NCBI GenBank assembly: GCA_011174845.1
Contig: DUEW01000143.1
Span: 1 to 35,884, forward strand
DNA length: 35,884 nucleotides
Direction: 5' to 3'
Origin: Anaerolineae bacterium
GTDB taxonomy: Bacteria > Chloroflexota > Anaerolineae > Anaerolineales > E44-bin32
Shown here: positions 8,856 through 15,516 of the stretch, one piece after another
Layout: each line of letters begins with the position of its first letter
Numbering within the stretch: the stretch's first letter is position 1
Program-made: the position numbers and the translations under genes
Notes under the pieces: model-generated
What the model was told of the DNA's origin: nothing
The model's input: the letters and a program-made list of their open reading frames with translations, nothing else
Databases searched by the model: none

Positions 8856-8880
8856 CCAACAGAGCCCTCGGTGTAACCAA
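8856..8880. other. stable hairpin upstream of argF
   Basis: Bases 8856-8866 pair with 8870-8880 (GAGCCCTCGGT / ACCAAGGGCTC) with one mismatch and a three-base loop. It has no clean T-tract on either strand, so it is a weak terminator candidate. It lies upstream of the predicted argF promoter and just before a short plus-strand frame with a strong ribosome-binding site. Confidence 0.45.
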
Positions 8881-8904
8881 GGGCTCCGGGGAGGAGGAGA
8901 GCAA

Positions 8905-8997
8905 ATGGCCAGACTTAGCCAGGTAGTGGAAGACTCGAGAGGAATTTGGAGCGTTTCTCGGGAGGCATCCGAGGGTCCCGACGCTCGATACTTATGA
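8905..8997 (+). CDS. possible 30-residue small ORF
   Basis: An ATG at 8905 sits behind GGAGGAGGAG (8890-8899), one of the strongest ribosome-binding sites in the window, and opens a 30-residue frame (MARLSQVVEDSRG...). The peptide is not recognisable. Inside it, CTCGG/CCGAG and CGGGA/TCCCG can form mutually exclusive hairpins (about 8957-8981), so the stretch may instead be a structured leader or regulatory RNA. The evidence for translation is only the ribosome-binding site. Confidence 0.25.
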   Translation: MARLSQVVEDSRGIWSVSREASEGPDARYL

Positions 8998-9371
8998 GGG
9001 TATGTGGGTGGTGTCGTCTTCCAAACCCAATCCCGTTGGCGATTTGCATATCTATCCTATCATGGCAGTCGTTGGTGAAAACTTGCAATTAGCTTACAAA
9101 AATCGGAGGTTCCTTGACGTTGGCTATGTAAGTGGTATGGTAGGTAAGAGAACGAACGAGTCGGCATATGGTATTTTTTTATAGTACGCACTCGTCCTGC
9201 GATCGATTGAAAAGAGAATGTTAATGGGTTATTTAAGGATTTAGATACAATTATTAGATCGGTAAGATTGTGCTTTAAACTTAGTTTGGTATCGTAGGAT
9301 GATGCTATAGGGTTAGATCTGGCTCGGGATTTCCTTTTGCTTGGCTTTTCTGTACCCAAGGGAGACGAATT
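8998..9371. other. AT-rich spacer, no gene seen
   Basis: I see no convincing coding frame, tRNA or terminator here. It is richer in A and T than its surroundings. A weak promoter-like pair (TTGTGC near 9268 and TATCGT 16 bases on) could serve the small gene at 9372. A long minus-strand open frame across 9060-9563 has no ribosome-binding site and is antisense to that small gene. Confidence 0.4.
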
Positions 9372-9647
9372 ATGGGTGAGGATAAATTGTTGAGCTTTAG
9401 ACGTGAACTTCGTGAAAAATCTTCCGAAGCCCAGATAGAAATGCTGAAAGGGCTCAGGAACGAGTTGGCAAGCAGGCGATGGGAACTCATCCTTGAGATC
9501 GATGCAGTTCGTGAATTGCTTTTTCTCGCCATGTCTAAAACTGAAGATCCTGAGTTGAAACAAATCCTCGCTAAGGCGAACTCAAGGCTTGATTGGGTTG
9601 AGCAATCGATTGCACGCATCCCGGATGATTTCATTCCGGCTTTTTAG
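9372..9647 (+). CDS. small charged alpha-helical protein, 91 aa
   Basis: I do not recognise this 91-residue protein. It is very rich in Glu, Arg, Lys and Leu with regular heptad-like spacing (LSFRRELREKSSEAQIEM, then LRNELASRRWELILEIDAV). It is probably a helical bundle or coiled coil, with no signal peptide, membrane span or cysteines. AGGGAG lies about eight bases before the ATG at 9372. It precedes the LEA-like gene at 9724 by 76 bases, so the two may form a unit. Function is unknown. Confidence 0.6.
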   Translation: MGEDKLLSFRRELREKSSEAQIEMLKGLRNELASRRWELILEIDAVRELLFLAMSKTEDPELKQILAKANSRLDWVEQSIARIPDDFIPAF

Positions 9648-9723
9648 GATCTGATCTCCAGCGATATCTGGCAAACATATTCGTTGCATTCCGGCAAAAA
9701 AAGGAATTGAGCGGAGGCGCGGC

Positions 9724-10245
9724 GTGGCATTTGATAAATTCTCCGATAAAGCGAAAGAGACTGTCGACAAGGCCAAGGAAACGGCCGCTAAAGTGTTAGA
9801 TGCGGGGTCGGAATCTGTCATCAAGGCGAAAGACGCCGCGGCGGAATCTGCTATCAAAGCCAAAGACACCGCTGCCGATATAATTGACGTTGGGAAGGGT
9901 AAGCTTCAAGAAGGAATGGCTACTGTTATTGAGGAGACAAACAATATCAAAACCATCCTTCAAAACAGCGGTTATTGTATTATAGATATCAGTGTCACGA
10001 TTTCTGTGCCCCCGAAAGCCATCCTTCTTTTTGAGGACACGGGTAGTGGAAAGGAGAAGCTAACCGAGCTTCTGGAGAGTGAAGGCTCAACACTATCTAA
10101 GATGCAAACAGCCATGATCAAGACCATGCTCAAAACCTATGATCTAGTCAAAATAACCGAGGAGCATGGTTATCGTTTCGGGAAATTTAATTTAACCGTC
10201 ACGATACCTCCTCAAGTCACCGTTCATCTTGTTGCTGACAAATAA
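9724..10245 (+). CDS. LEA/apolipoprotein-like amphipathic repeat protein with unknown C-terminal domain
   Basis: This 173-residue protein starts at GTG 9724, seven bases after GGAGG. Residues 1-60 are Lys/Ala/Asp/Glu-rich amphipathic repeats (KAKETVDKAKETAAK, then KAKDAAAESAIKAKDTAAD), resembling the 11-residue repeats of LEA-type and apolipoprotein-like proteins. Residues 75-173 form a compact, differently composed domain with a strand-rich look (GYCIIDISVTISVPPKAILL, later FGKFNLTVTIPPQVTVHL). I cannot place this domain in a family. There is no signal peptide or cysteine motif. A stress-protective or membrane-surface role is only a guess from the repeats. It follows the helical 91-residue gene closely. 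Confidence 0.65.
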   Translation: MAFDKFSDKAKETVDKAKETAAKVLDAGSESVIKAKDAAAESAIKAKDTAADIIDVGKGKLQEGMATVIEETNNIKTILQNSGYCIIDISVTISVPPKAILLFEDTGSGKEKLTELLESEGSTLSKMQTAMIKTMLKTYDLVKITEEHGYRFGKFNLTVTIPPQVTVHLVADK

Positions 10246-10454
10246 AATCAGTCCACGTAGATTCTCTATGTTTTAAAGTTTTGGTCGATTGAATCAGTTA
10301 GGTTTTTTTGATCTTTTCAGGGGACTTCCCATTCTAGGACATCTGACAGCTCTTTGCTAGACACTCGAGCAATATAGAAATAGCTTGGAGCCTTCCAACG
10401 TTCTAAGCTACTCGCTTATCCTCAAAACATGAAATTTGATACTTGATAATAAAG

Positions 10455-10526
10455 AGCGGGCGATGGGATTCGAACCCACGAATGGTAGCTTGGGAAGCTG
10501 CTGTCTTACCACTTATCGACACCTTT
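10455..10526 (-). pseudogene. decayed tRNA-Gly(CCC) copy
   Basis: These 72 bases match the intact tRNA-Gly at 13033-13104 at 63 positions without gaps. The T arm, the variable region and the CCC anticodon loop are retained, including a run of 38 identical bases (10462-10499). The 5' acceptor strand reads AAAGGTG and no longer pairs with CGCCCGC. The D stem (GAT/GAC) is disrupted, and the anticodon stem has a mismatch. No consensus promoter precedes it. It is most likely non-functional: either a duplicated tRNA or an attachment-site relic. Confidence 0.8.
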
Positions 10527-10626
10527 TTAATTCACGTCTCTCGTGAAGCCTGACAATCTCACGGAAATCCCATAGGAAGTGTAAAACATGAATTCGCTCT
10601 CGAATGTGCACTAAGGAAGTTCACAT

Positions 10627-10839
10627 ATGAAAAGGATTGCTAAAAAAAGGATTCGAGCTGGAACCAAAGATGATCCATCGTTCGCCTCTGGCCCAGTTGG
10701 TCACAATCTCAAGTCAGGGACAGCATCCGTAGTCTCGGACCCCTCGCGGTTACTCACTGTGCGTCCGTTTTCGCCTCTTTCTTTAAGTGATAAAAGGCAC
10801 AACAAGAGAGGAAGTTTTTTCCGGAGTCCAAGGCTATAA
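10627..10839 (+). CDS. doubtful 70-residue ORF
   Basis: A basic, low-complexity frame (MKRIAKKRIRAGTKDDPS...) begins at an ATG with AAGGAAG about seven bases upstream. The protein resembles nothing I know, and its composition (Ser, Arg and Pro rich) is typical of chance frames. The ribosome-binding site is the only support. Confidence 0.2.
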   Translation: MKRIAKKRIRAGTKDDPSFASGPVGHNLKSGTASVVSDPSRLLTVRPFSPLSLSDKRHNKRGSFFRSPRL

Positions 10840-11105
10840 ATCTGTGTGTGGAATCTCAAAGCCTGAGGCGGTCTCTTAGGTAAATTTTACTAGGAAGAAC
10901 TGAGGGCATTCTGCTGGTATTGAAACGTCAATCTCAGACTGCACCTGAGCCAATGTTCCGAGCCTATGCAACAACACAGGAAGTGGACGCATTCAACGAT
11001 CATTCCGTAAGTTGCGAATGTACATTTCGTAATGAGGGTAGGCGGTAGAAGAGTGAGTTTTGGCCGTATCTAAGTGACATTAAACACGTCATATTTGGAG
11101 AAGTG

Positions 11106-11654
11106 ATGCCACAACCCGAAGGTAATTGGCTTGATGGTGCTCGTCGACTTGATGAGAAAGTACTGGCGGCAATCTATGATGCATTCAGCCGGGCTCTCTT
11201 CTGTTACGCCTATCGGCTGTTAGGTGACCGAGAAGCGGCGGAGGATATTGTGGCCGAGACTTTTCACCGTTTTTTGCGCTCAATAGGGGCGGGTGGCGGG
11301 CCCAACGAACACCTGAAAGCCTATCTCTATCGGATCGCTCACAACTTGATCGTGGATCACTTTCGCCGCCGCCCGCCCATTGAGTTGAACCTTGATTGGG
11401 AGAACATAACCAGTCACGACCTCAGTGAAGATCCGGTGAAAGAGATAGATCATTCCCTTGAGCAAGCTAAGGTGCGCCAAGTTTTGTGGAAACTAACTCC
11501 TGATCAGAGGCAGGTAGTGGTTCTTAAGTATTTCGAAGGTTTAAGTAACGATGAAATTTCGGAGATCTTAGGCAAACCCGTGGGAGCCGTGAAATCTTTA
11601 CAACATCGTGCACTGAACGCGCTACGAAGGATGTTTACACCCGCAGAAGCCTGA
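11106..11654 (+). CDS. ECF-family RNA polymerase sigma factor
   Basis: This 182-residue protein is a group 4 (extracytoplasmic function) sigma factor. Region 2 spans about residues 18-95, with YAYRLLGDREAAEDIVAETF as the helix 2.2 signature and AYLYRIAHNLIVDHFRRR for -10 recognition. Region 4 is at about 125-178, with LTPDQRQVVVLKYFEGLSND and a helix-turn-helix ending in GAVKSLQHRALNALRR. The ATG at 11106 is five bases after GGAG, better than the GTG at 11103. The DUF5667 membrane protein starts 13 bases downstream and is probably its partner. What signal it answers is not visible. Confidence 0.93.
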   Translation: MPQPEGNWLDGARRLDEKVLAAIYDAFSRALFCYAYRLLGDREAAEDIVAETFHRFLRSIGAGGGPNEHLKAYLYRIAHNLIVDHFRRRPPIELNLDWENITSHDLSEDPVKEIDHSLEQAKVRQVLWKLTPDQRQVVVLKYFEGLSNDEISEILGKPVGAVKSLQHRALNALRRMFTPAEA

Positions 11655-11667
11655 TGGAGTTTAGGAC

Positions 11668-12741
11668 ATGCCAGAAAATGATGAAAGGTTCGATAGAGCG
11701 CTCTCTGATTACATGACAAGCAGACATTCCAAGATAGGAATGATCGCTCCCTATGTCTCGACCTTGGAAAAGCTTGAGGCGCTGAGGAACGTTCCTGAGA
11801 GAGATTCAGCGGCTCATGCGAAGGGGCGCCAAGTTTTTCTACAACAAGCAAAATCTATAACGATACCCGTATCTGAAGCAACGAAATTGCGTCATAAGTG
11901 GTGGAAAACAATCTTCGGAAAGGAGCGTTCACCAATGAGTACGCTTGCGAGTATTCTGCTTGCATTGATCGTGGCCTTCGGCGGGGTCGGCTCTACGGCC
12001 TATGCTGCCCAGGCTAGTTTACCGACGGATCCTCTTTACCCGGTAAAGCAGTTTACGGAAGATGTCCGTCTCGCCCTTACGACAGACCCTGAAACTGAAG
12101 TGAATTTATTGCTCACCTTGGCTGAGGAACGTGTAAGCGAAATGATGGCTTTGGCTGACAAGGGTTCCCAGATTCCTGATGAAACACAACTGCGCCTCGA
12201 ACAGCACCTGCAATTGGCGCTTTCCGAAACCGCTCAATTGGGAGATCCTGCCTTCATGGGCGCCCTTCAACGCTTGGGAATCATGGCCCAGGTCCACGTT
12301 CAAGCGATGCAGCAGTTGCAGCAGAAAGCCTCTACCGAAGCGTGTCAGGGCTTGGAGCACGCTATCAGAGCCATGAACCGTGCCCGGAATGAAGCCGAAG
12401 ATGGTATGGCAGATCCGATGAACTTCCGCCTGCGTCATGGAAAGAACAGACCTGAAAATGCACCGCAGCAGCCTGAGAATGTCCCTCCGAAGAAGGAAGG
12501 TGCGTCCCAACCACTTACAGATGAAGGGTCATCAGGCCAAGGCTTTGGTGATGGGACGGGCAGTGGTGGCGGGGCGTTTGGGAATGGATATGGTGATGGC
12601 ACGGGTGGTGCATACGGTAACGGATATGGTGATGGCACAGGTGATGGCGGCGGGGCATACGGCAATGGCTATGGCGATGGAAGTTGTGAGGGTGGAGGAG
12701 CTTATGGAAATGGAAATGGTGATGGAACGCCATGCGATTGA
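11668..12741 (+). CDS. membrane-anchored DUF5667 protein, probable sigma regulator, with Gly-rich repeat tail
   Basis: This 357-residue protein follows the ECF sigma gene by 13 bases. Residues 1-88 are probably cytoplasmic. A membrane segment lies at about 91-113 (STLASILLALIVAFGGVGST). The region after it (PLYPVKQFTEDVRLALTTDP and the helical stretch to about 245) is the DUF5667 type that often sits beside sigma factors in Chloroflexota and Actinobacteria. Residues 288-357 contain about five copies of a GNGYGDGTG(D)GGGAY-like unit of 13-15 residues, with two Cys near the end. The sigma pairing suggests an anti-sigma or co-regulator, but no zinc-binding anti-sigma motif is visible, so this is inference. 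The repeat tail, probably extracytoplasmic, may bind metal or cell-wall material. Confidence 0.8.
   Translation: MPENDERFDRALSDYMTSRHSKIGMIAPYVSTLEKLEALRNVPERDSAAHAKGRQVFLQQAKSITIPVSEATKLRHKWWKTIFGKERSPMSTLASILLALIVAFGGVGSTAYAAQASLPTDPLYPVKQFTEDVRLALTTDPETEVNLLLTLAEERVSEMMALADKGSQIPDETQLRLEQHLQLALSETAQLGDPAFMGALQRLGIMAQVHVQAMQQLQQKASTEACQGLEHAIRAMNRARNEAEDGMADPMNFRLRHGKNRPENAPQQPENVPPKKEGASQPLTDEGSSGQGFGDGTGSGGGAFGNGYGDGTGGAYGNGYGDGTGDGGGAYGNGYGDGSCEGGGAYGNGNGDGTPCD
12520..12738 (+). repeat. in-gene Gly-Asn-Gly-Tyr-Gly-Asp repeat array
   Basis: About five imperfect tandem units encode G-N-G-Y-G-D-G-T-G followed by a Gly-rich linker and A-Y/F. The DNA copies differ at synonymous and non-synonymous sites, so the array is not a recent expansion. 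Confidence 0.75.
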
Positions 12742-12829
12742 CTAAACTCACCCTCCTGATGGATCCTATGGGGGTCATATGATAGAGGTGGCTAAATAAC
12801 AATCGCTCTCAAGGTTTGTGAAACCGTAG

Positions 12830-12866
12830 AACGGGGCTGCCCTTTTAGGACAGCCCCGTTTCTTTA
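12830..12866 (+). terminator. intrinsic terminator after the ECF/DUF5667 pair
   Basis: Bases 12830-12842 pair with 12848-12860 (AACGGGGCTGCCC / GGACAGCCCCGTT) with one mismatch and a five-base loop, followed by TTCTTT. It is placed to end the sigma/DUF5667 transcript. The minus side has fewer T residues, so action on the tRNA transcript is less likely. Confidence 0.8.
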
Positions 12867-13032
12867 AGCAAGAGAATGATCCCATCAGTTCTTCATCAAC
12901 TAAAATTTTTTTTGGCGAGGACTTGGAAAGCGCTTCTGTCGAAAGTAGTGCCTCATGATCCCTTCTCACGAGACAGTAACGGAAAAGGGGTATAGGTACG
13001 AAATGACAATTCCGTTTTTCAGAAAACAAAAG

Positions 13033-13104
13033 AGCGGGTGATGGGATTCGAACCCACGAATGGTAGCTTGGGAAGCTACTGCCTTACCACTTGGCAACAC
13101 CCGC
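13033..13104 (-). tRNA. tRNA-Gly (anticodon CCC)
   Basis: Read on the minus strand, the acceptor arms GCGGGTG and CACCCGC pair fully. The D stem is GCC/GGC around AAGTGGTAA, the anticodon stem is GTAGC/GCTAC around TTCCCAA, and the T arm is GTGGG-TTCGAAT-CCCAT. The anticodon is CCC, reading GGG Gly codons. The discriminator base is T and CCA is not encoded. A consensus promoter lies immediately upstream. Confidence 0.95.
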
Positions 13105-13117
13105 TTATACGCCGGGG

Positions 13118-13146
13118 ATTATAGGGGGCAGGGGAAGGTATGTCAA
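13118..13146 (-). promoter_or_regulatory. consensus sigma-70 promoter of tRNA-Gly
   Basis: On the minus strand, TTGACA (13146-13141) is followed by exactly 17 bases and then TATAAT (13123-13118), both perfect consensus boxes. The tRNA 5' end is 13 bases beyond the -10. The -35 box overlaps the stop codon of cinA. Confidence 0.9.
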
Positions 13147-14297
13147 GACAATCGCCGTCGGATCAGGTTAGCAGCCAGGCTTAAGGCCCACACAGCAGCG
13201 TAGGTAGGTGGTCCACCATAAGAACGCTCGAGGCGTTCTTCGCCATAGGGCGTTCGTAGGATCACATCTGCGATGTGACGTTCCCCTTCAGTCCTCAATG
13301 TCAGTGCCAATCCAACCTGCGCCGAGAGTTCCTCTTGAAGATCTGATAACGCTTTTCCGAGATCTCGAGCCAGATCAGCATGAGGCAGGACTTGTCCCCC
13401 AGCAAAGCTGGATCCCTGGTCCGAAAAGCCGGCCGCAATGACACCACCAGTACCGGATTCTAGGATCGCCAATCGCCATCCGTGCTCAGTGACCGAATCC
13501 AGGGCGACCTTCTCCAAGCTTGCATCGTCGATCCCATAGATGGCATCGCCCAGTCTGTCGTGGATGGTCGAACTGATCTGTTCGATCATGCTCTCCGCTT
13601 CTTCGGATGTCTCAGCTTTCGCGGTAATCCGTATGTCTACCCGACCTGGATGAGCGGCCAACCCAACGGTGGGGTTGTGGAGGCGTTCAAGATCGTGGAT
13701 ATGGTCATCCAACCATGACTCGCCAACGCCGGAGGTGCGAAGCAAGCGAGTTTTGATGGTCTCGTTTAGCTTCAACCGCTGGCGCAGGAAAGGTAGGACG
13801 ACGCTTTCAAGCAGATACTGCATCTCCGCAGGGACGCCAGGAAGAGCGATAACCACCCCCTCTTCTTCATCCATCATGAACCCTGGCGCGGTACCGATTG
13901 GGTTCTCTATTGCGGTCGCCCCTCGAGGGATAAAAGCTTGCCGTCGATTGTTCTCTGTGGGTGTCCGTCCAAACCGCTCGAATCGCTCCTGGATCTGCTC
14001 CCACAGCTCCGGTTGATACTCTGTGGGTACACCGAACGCCAATGCGACCCCCTCTCGTGTGGCATCGTCCACTGTCGGACCCAACCCTCCAGTTGTGATC
14101 ACGACCTGCGCTCTGGAGATGCTCTCTCGTATGGCTTGAGCGATACGCTCGGCGTTGTCTCCGACGGTAGAAGTGCGATACAAATCGAGGCCGATATCGC
14201 GCAGTGCATAAGCGATCTTCCGGGTGTTGGTGTCGATAAGTTCACCCAGTAAAAGCTCGGTTCCAATGGTTATGATTTCCGCTTCCATGGTTTTCAT
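13143..14297 (-). CDS. cinA: CinA-family protein with degenerate C-terminal deamidase domain
   Basis: The N-terminal half (residues 1-170) is the molybdopterin-binding-like domain of CinA/YfaY proteins, with ITIGTELLLGELIDTN at the start and TTGGLGPTVDD at 68-78. Family members hydrolyse ADP-ribose or recycle NMN. The C-terminal half aligns only loosely with the NMN deamidase domain. The ES-C-TGG motif reads ESGTGG (280-285), and the Tyr and Lys expected shortly after (YSNEAK in typical members) are not seen (LPHADL region). The GAVS and TGIAGP motifs are also missing. The deamidase activity is probably lost. At 384 residues it is shorter than the usual 410-420. The ATG at 14297 overlaps the upstream gene stop by four bases, so translation is coupled. 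Confidence 0.85.
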   Translation of the reverse strand: MKTMEAEIITIGTELLLGELIDTNTRKIAYALRDIGLDLYRTSTVGDNAERIAQAIRESISRAQVVITTGGLGPTVDDATREGVALAFGVPTEYQPELWEQIQERFERFGRTPTENNRRQAFIPRGATAIENPIGTAPGFMMDEEEGVVIALPGVPAEMQYLLESVVLPFLRQRLKLNETIKTRLLRTSGVGESWLDDHIHDLERLHNPTVGLAAHPGRVDIRITAKAETSEEAESMIEQISSTIHDRLGDAIYGIDDASLEKVALDSVTEHGWRLAILESGTGGVIAAGFSDQGSSFAGGQVLPHADLARDLGKALSDLQEELSAQVGLALTLRTEGERHIADVILRTPYGEERLERSYGGPPTYAAVWALSLAANLIRRRLS

Positions 14298-15496
14298 ACG
14301 ACGTTGTACTCGTGAATTAATCGCCTTTCTTTAAATCTTGCCAGATCGAGCATGGAGACATCCAGCGTTTGGGCTTTTCCCTCCAGGATGAACTCCGACA
14401 TCAGTTTACCAGCGATTGGACCGTGCATAAACCCATGACCTGAGAAGCCACCCACGATCCAAAATCCCTCCACTGCTGTGGGTCCGAAAATTGGGTGGGC
14501 ATCGGGGGTAACTTCATAGAGCCCAGCCCAACCGTTCAGTCGTCCAGCGTGCTCAAGCATCGGCATACGCTCGGCGGCGGCTTCCATGGCGATCAACTCC
14601 CAAGCTGGATCGATCCTTTGATCAAATCCCGGCTTTTCATCAGGGTTGGACATACCCGTGAGAACTCCCTCACCTTCACGGTGGAAGTAAAGGGATCGAG
14701 CGAAATCGATGACAAAGGGAAAATCCTGCGGCAGATCGGGCAGTGGGCTTGTGGTGACCATCTGTCGACGGATAGGGGTGATGGGTATCTCTATTCCAAC
14801 CATTTCACCAATGAGTCCCGCCCATGGTCCCGCGGCGTTGACGACCGCGCTGCCTCTGATCGTTCCTGCAGAAGTATGAAGTCCGGACACTCGTCCACTG
14901 ATCACTTCGATACCCGTGACCTCGACCTCCGTTTGTGTTTGAGCACCTAGTTGACGAGCGCGGCGGATGTATCCCATGACCACACTATTCGGATCGGCTA
15001 GACCATCGTCCATGTGGATCGTCCCCGCTAACGCGTCTTCGAAGCGCATATTGGGTGCAACGTCGCGGACCTCCTCACCTGACAACCAGATTGTCTGGAC
15101 GCCTAGGCTTCGCTGCAAGGCTACATTCTCTTTGAAAATCTGCACTTCTTCTGGCCTTGTAAGCACAAAAAGATAGCCGCATTTGCGATAACTACAATCC
15201 TGCCCGATCTCCTCGCCAAACCTTTCCAACATTGGAAAACTGGCAAGGGAAAGGCGTATGTTAATTTCAGTGGAGAATTGGTAGCGAACACCCCCAGCGC
15301 AGCGACCTGTCGCGCCTTGGCCGAAATAGGTTTCTCGTTCGAGAAGCAAAACATCCTTGACCCCGGCGAGGGCTAGGTGGTAGGCGGTACTGGCGCCCAT
15401 CACGCCCCCACCGATGATGATCACTTCTGCGGAAGAAGGTAGCTCAATCGACACGTGCTTTCGCCCTGTGGCTAATCCCAAACTAGATGTATCCAA
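14294..15496 (-). CDS. FAD-dependent amino-acid oxidoreductase (DAO family)
   Basis: This protein of about 400 residues belongs to the D-amino-acid oxidase/sarcosine oxidase-beta/glycine oxidase family. It has the dinucleotide-binding motif IIIGGGVMGAS (26-36), ATGRCAGGVR for flavin binding and AGPWAGLIGEMVG near the middle. The C-terminal GLYEVTPDAHPIFGP and GGFSGHGFMHGPIAGKLM are typical of sarcosine-oxidase-beta-like dehydrogenases. The frame starts at TTG 15496 without a visible ribosome-binding site; GTG 15454 would also keep the whole flavin domain, so the start is uncertain. It lies 20 bases after the OCD-like gene. That pairing suggests an imino or secondary amino acid substrate such as D-proline, hydroxyproline or sarcosine, which is inference. 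Confidence 0.88.
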   Translation of the reverse strand: MDTSSLGLATGRKHVSIELPSSAEVIIIGGGVMGASTAYHLALAGVKDVLLLERETYFGQGATGRCAGGVRYQFSTEINIRLSLASFPMLERFGEEIGQDCSYRKCGYLFVLTRPEEVQIFKENVALQRSLGVQTIWLSGEEVRDVAPNMRFEDALAGTIHMDDGLADPNSVVMGYIRRARQLGAQTQTEVEVTGIEVISGRVSGLHTSAGTIRGSAVVNAAGPWAGLIGEMVGIEIPITPIRRQMVTTSPLPDLPQDFPFVIDFARSLYFHREGEGVLTGMSNPDEKPGFDQRIDPAWELIAMEAAAERMPMLEHAGRLNGWAGLYEVTPDAHPIFGPTAVEGFWIVGGFSGHGFMHGPIAGKLMSEFILEGKAQTLDVSMLDLARFKERRLIHEYNVV

Positions 15497-15516
15497 TTCT
15501 ATTGTAGGTTCGGTTT

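Larger units (their letters stand above)
10246..11105. other. spacer holding a decayed tRNA and little else
   Basis: This stretch of about 860 bases lies between the LEA-like gene and the ECF sigma gene. It contains the decayed tRNA-Gly at 10455-10526 and one doubtful short frame at 10627. A long imperfect hairpin ends at AGTTTTTTCC near 10817 (CCTCT...AGAGG). I see no other supported gene. Confidence 0.45.

Noticed and set aside
8856-8880. argF leader attenuator like those at proC and livK
   Set aside because: The hairpin lacks a T-tract, lies upstream of the likely argF promoter and shares none of the conserved leader boxes.
12435-12802. Long minus-strand and alternative-frame ORFs over the DUF5667 repeat tail
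   Set aside because: They are Pro- or His-rich translations of the Gly-rich repeat on the wrong frame or strand and have no ribosome-binding sites.
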